DNA of 45,796 nucleotides from Deltaproteobacteria bacterium (GTDB lineage Bacteria > Myxococcota_A > Polyangia > JAAYKL01), in NCBI GenBank assembly GCA_030621515.1, contig JAUXHN010000009.1, positions 1-45,796 of the forward strand, in the 5' to 3' direction. This document shows, one piece after another, positions 44,517 through 45,796 of this stretch (its first letter is position 1; each line of letters starts with the position of its first letter). The translations under genes and the position numbers were made by a program. Under the pieces are notes generated by a model. The model saw only the letters and a list, made by a program, of their open reading frames with translations. It was not told where the DNA came from and ran no database searches.

Positions 44517-45796
44517 CCGTACGGACTCCCCTTCAGCTTCAATTTCTTCTTCTTCCATACCCGCTTGAGATGAACCTTCACGGTCTGATCTTTGTCGGAA
44601 ACAAAGGTTACGACCTCTTCTGTGTATCCCACTGCAGACACCTTTAGCTCGTACCTCTGGCCGTCTACCGGAAAACTCAGTTCGGTCGTGCCCTTTTTCA
44701 CGATCTTTCCGTCCACGCTGATTACAGCATTCTTCGGCACTATGTCCAGGGTGATCTTCAAGGGCGGCTTCTCTTCCTCGACCACTGGTATTTTCTCTTC
44801 GACCTTCGGAGCCGGTTCCGTGACCGGGGGCGCGATCGCCGGCACTACTTCGTCCTGATCCGAACCCTTCGGCATCACAACCCATGCGATCGCAGCGACC
44901 GCCAGAAGCGCCCCGGCTATTCCAATGCCCAACCCCAGCTTGCTCGAACGCTTCATCCGGAGCGTTCCGTGCTCGATTACCGCGGGCGTCCCCGCAGCCG
45001 TCGGCGGCTCCGATTTAATAGATCCGGCCATCGCACCGCGCCCCGCCATCAGGAGATCTTTTTGATCACCGTCCGCCGATTCCGTCGGGGCGGTCTGCAA
45101 TCGATACTGAAACTCGAAGATATCCTCTTCGAACATTTCCTTCATCAACTCGGCCATCTGCAACGAGCCGACACTCGCCGTCCTGGTGCGCAGGTAGCTT
45201 TCGAGATCGGCATTCATATGAGCCGCCGTGTCAAATCTCTCGTCGGGTTTTGTTGCCATGGCTCGAAGAATGATATCCTCGAGAACACCGTCCAGCTCCG
45301 GGGCAATTTTTCTGGGCGGCATGAAATTGCCCTGGAGGATCTTGTGAATCCTCTCGCCGTCGCTTCCTCCCTGAAATGGCGCACGCCCTGTCACCATCTT
45401 GTAGAGCACTACCCCCAGTGAAAAAAGATCGCCCCGCCGGTCGACCTTCTCCCCCATTATCTGCTCCGGCGGCATGTACCCGATCTTCCCCTTCAGGGTT
45501 CCCGCGTCGGTATGAGACAGTCGCCCCTGGGCATGGGCCACCCCGAAATCAATCAGCTTGACGGACCCGTTGTACGAAATGAGGATGTTCTTCGGCGAGA
45601 CATCACGGTGCACCAGCTTGAGCGATTTGCCGGTGGGGTCCTGGAGATCGTGTGCGGCGTGAAGCCCGAGGCATACCATCGAAACTATCCATGCAGAGAC
45701 ATCGTCCGAAATCTTGGTACCCAGGTGGCTCGCCCGCCGGAACATCTCGGCCAGGCTTTGACCCATCACCAGTTCCCCCACCATGAACAGGAGACC
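44513..45796 (-). CDS. Ser/Thr protein kinase with C-terminal TM and PEGA domain (partial, runs off window end)
   Basis: LVHRDVSPKNILISYNGSVKLIDFGVAHAQG, GKIGYMPPEQIMGEKVDRRGDLFSLGVVLYKMVTGRAPF; TM LGLGIGIAGALLAVAAIAWVV; PEGA ITLDIVPKNAVISVDGKIVKKGTTELSFPVDGQRYELKVSAVGY. Reading frame open to 45796. Confidence 0.92.
   Translation of the reverse strand, partial: GLLFMVGELVMGQSLAEMFRRASHLGTKISDDVSAWIVSMVCLGLHAAHDLQDPTGKSLKLVHRDVSPKNILISYNGSVKLIDFGVAHAQGRLSHTDAGTLKGKIGYMPPEQIMGEKVDRRGDLFSLGVVLYKMVTGRAPFQGGSDGERIHKILQGNFMPPRKIAPELDGVLEDIILRAMATKPDERFDTAAHMNADLESYLRTRTASVGSLQMAELMKEMFEEDIFEFQYRLQTAPTESADGDQKDLLMAGRGAMAGSIKSEPPTAAGTPAVIEHGTLRMKRSSKLGLGIGIAGALLAVAAIAWVVMPKGSDQDEVVPAIAPPVTEPAPKVEEKIPVVEEEKPPLKITLDIVPKNAVISVDGKIVKKGTTELSFPVDGQRYELKVSAVGYTEEVVTFVSDKDQTVKVHLKRVWKKKKLKLKGSPYG

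Overview
The window is a 45.8 kb chromosomal segment of about 50 genes with little intergenic space. Gene content (PEGA/TPR proteins, a eukaryote-like Ser/Thr kinase, many lipoproteins, sigma54 regulation) suggests a delta-proteobacterium or Myxococcota-like genome, but that is inference. Recognisable housekeeping genes are tsaD, ruvX, mltG, priA, an lptC-lptA-lptB block, selD, fabG-fabD, acyP and a tRNA-Val(CAC). There are two Na+-pumping oxaloacetate decarboxylase-type loci. A seven-gene MinD/Mrp/NifX-like/DUF5320 cluster resembles the ORP operons and has a well-spaced sigma54 promoter. Next come a TonB-dependent receptor with two lipoproteins and a PAS-AAA+-Fis sigma54 regulator. The most interesting candidate system is a compact six-gene cassette at about 31.7-37.1 kb: acyl carrier protein, HTH protein, BtrH/DUF4872-like acyltransferase, methyltransferase fused to an ABC ATPase, ABC-2 permease and rhodanese lipoprotein. 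Other points of note are a SelD that appears to be a selenoprotein (in-frame UGA at the catalytic position, truncated in the ORF track), an FlhB-like protein lacking the autocleavage domain and coupled to priA, three lipoproteins with long (Asp-Thr)n linkers, a decayed duplicate of a phosphoesterase 3' end, and an HD-only CCA-enzyme-like protein next to a tRNA gene. All calls come from reading the sequence and the supplied translations; no searches were run.
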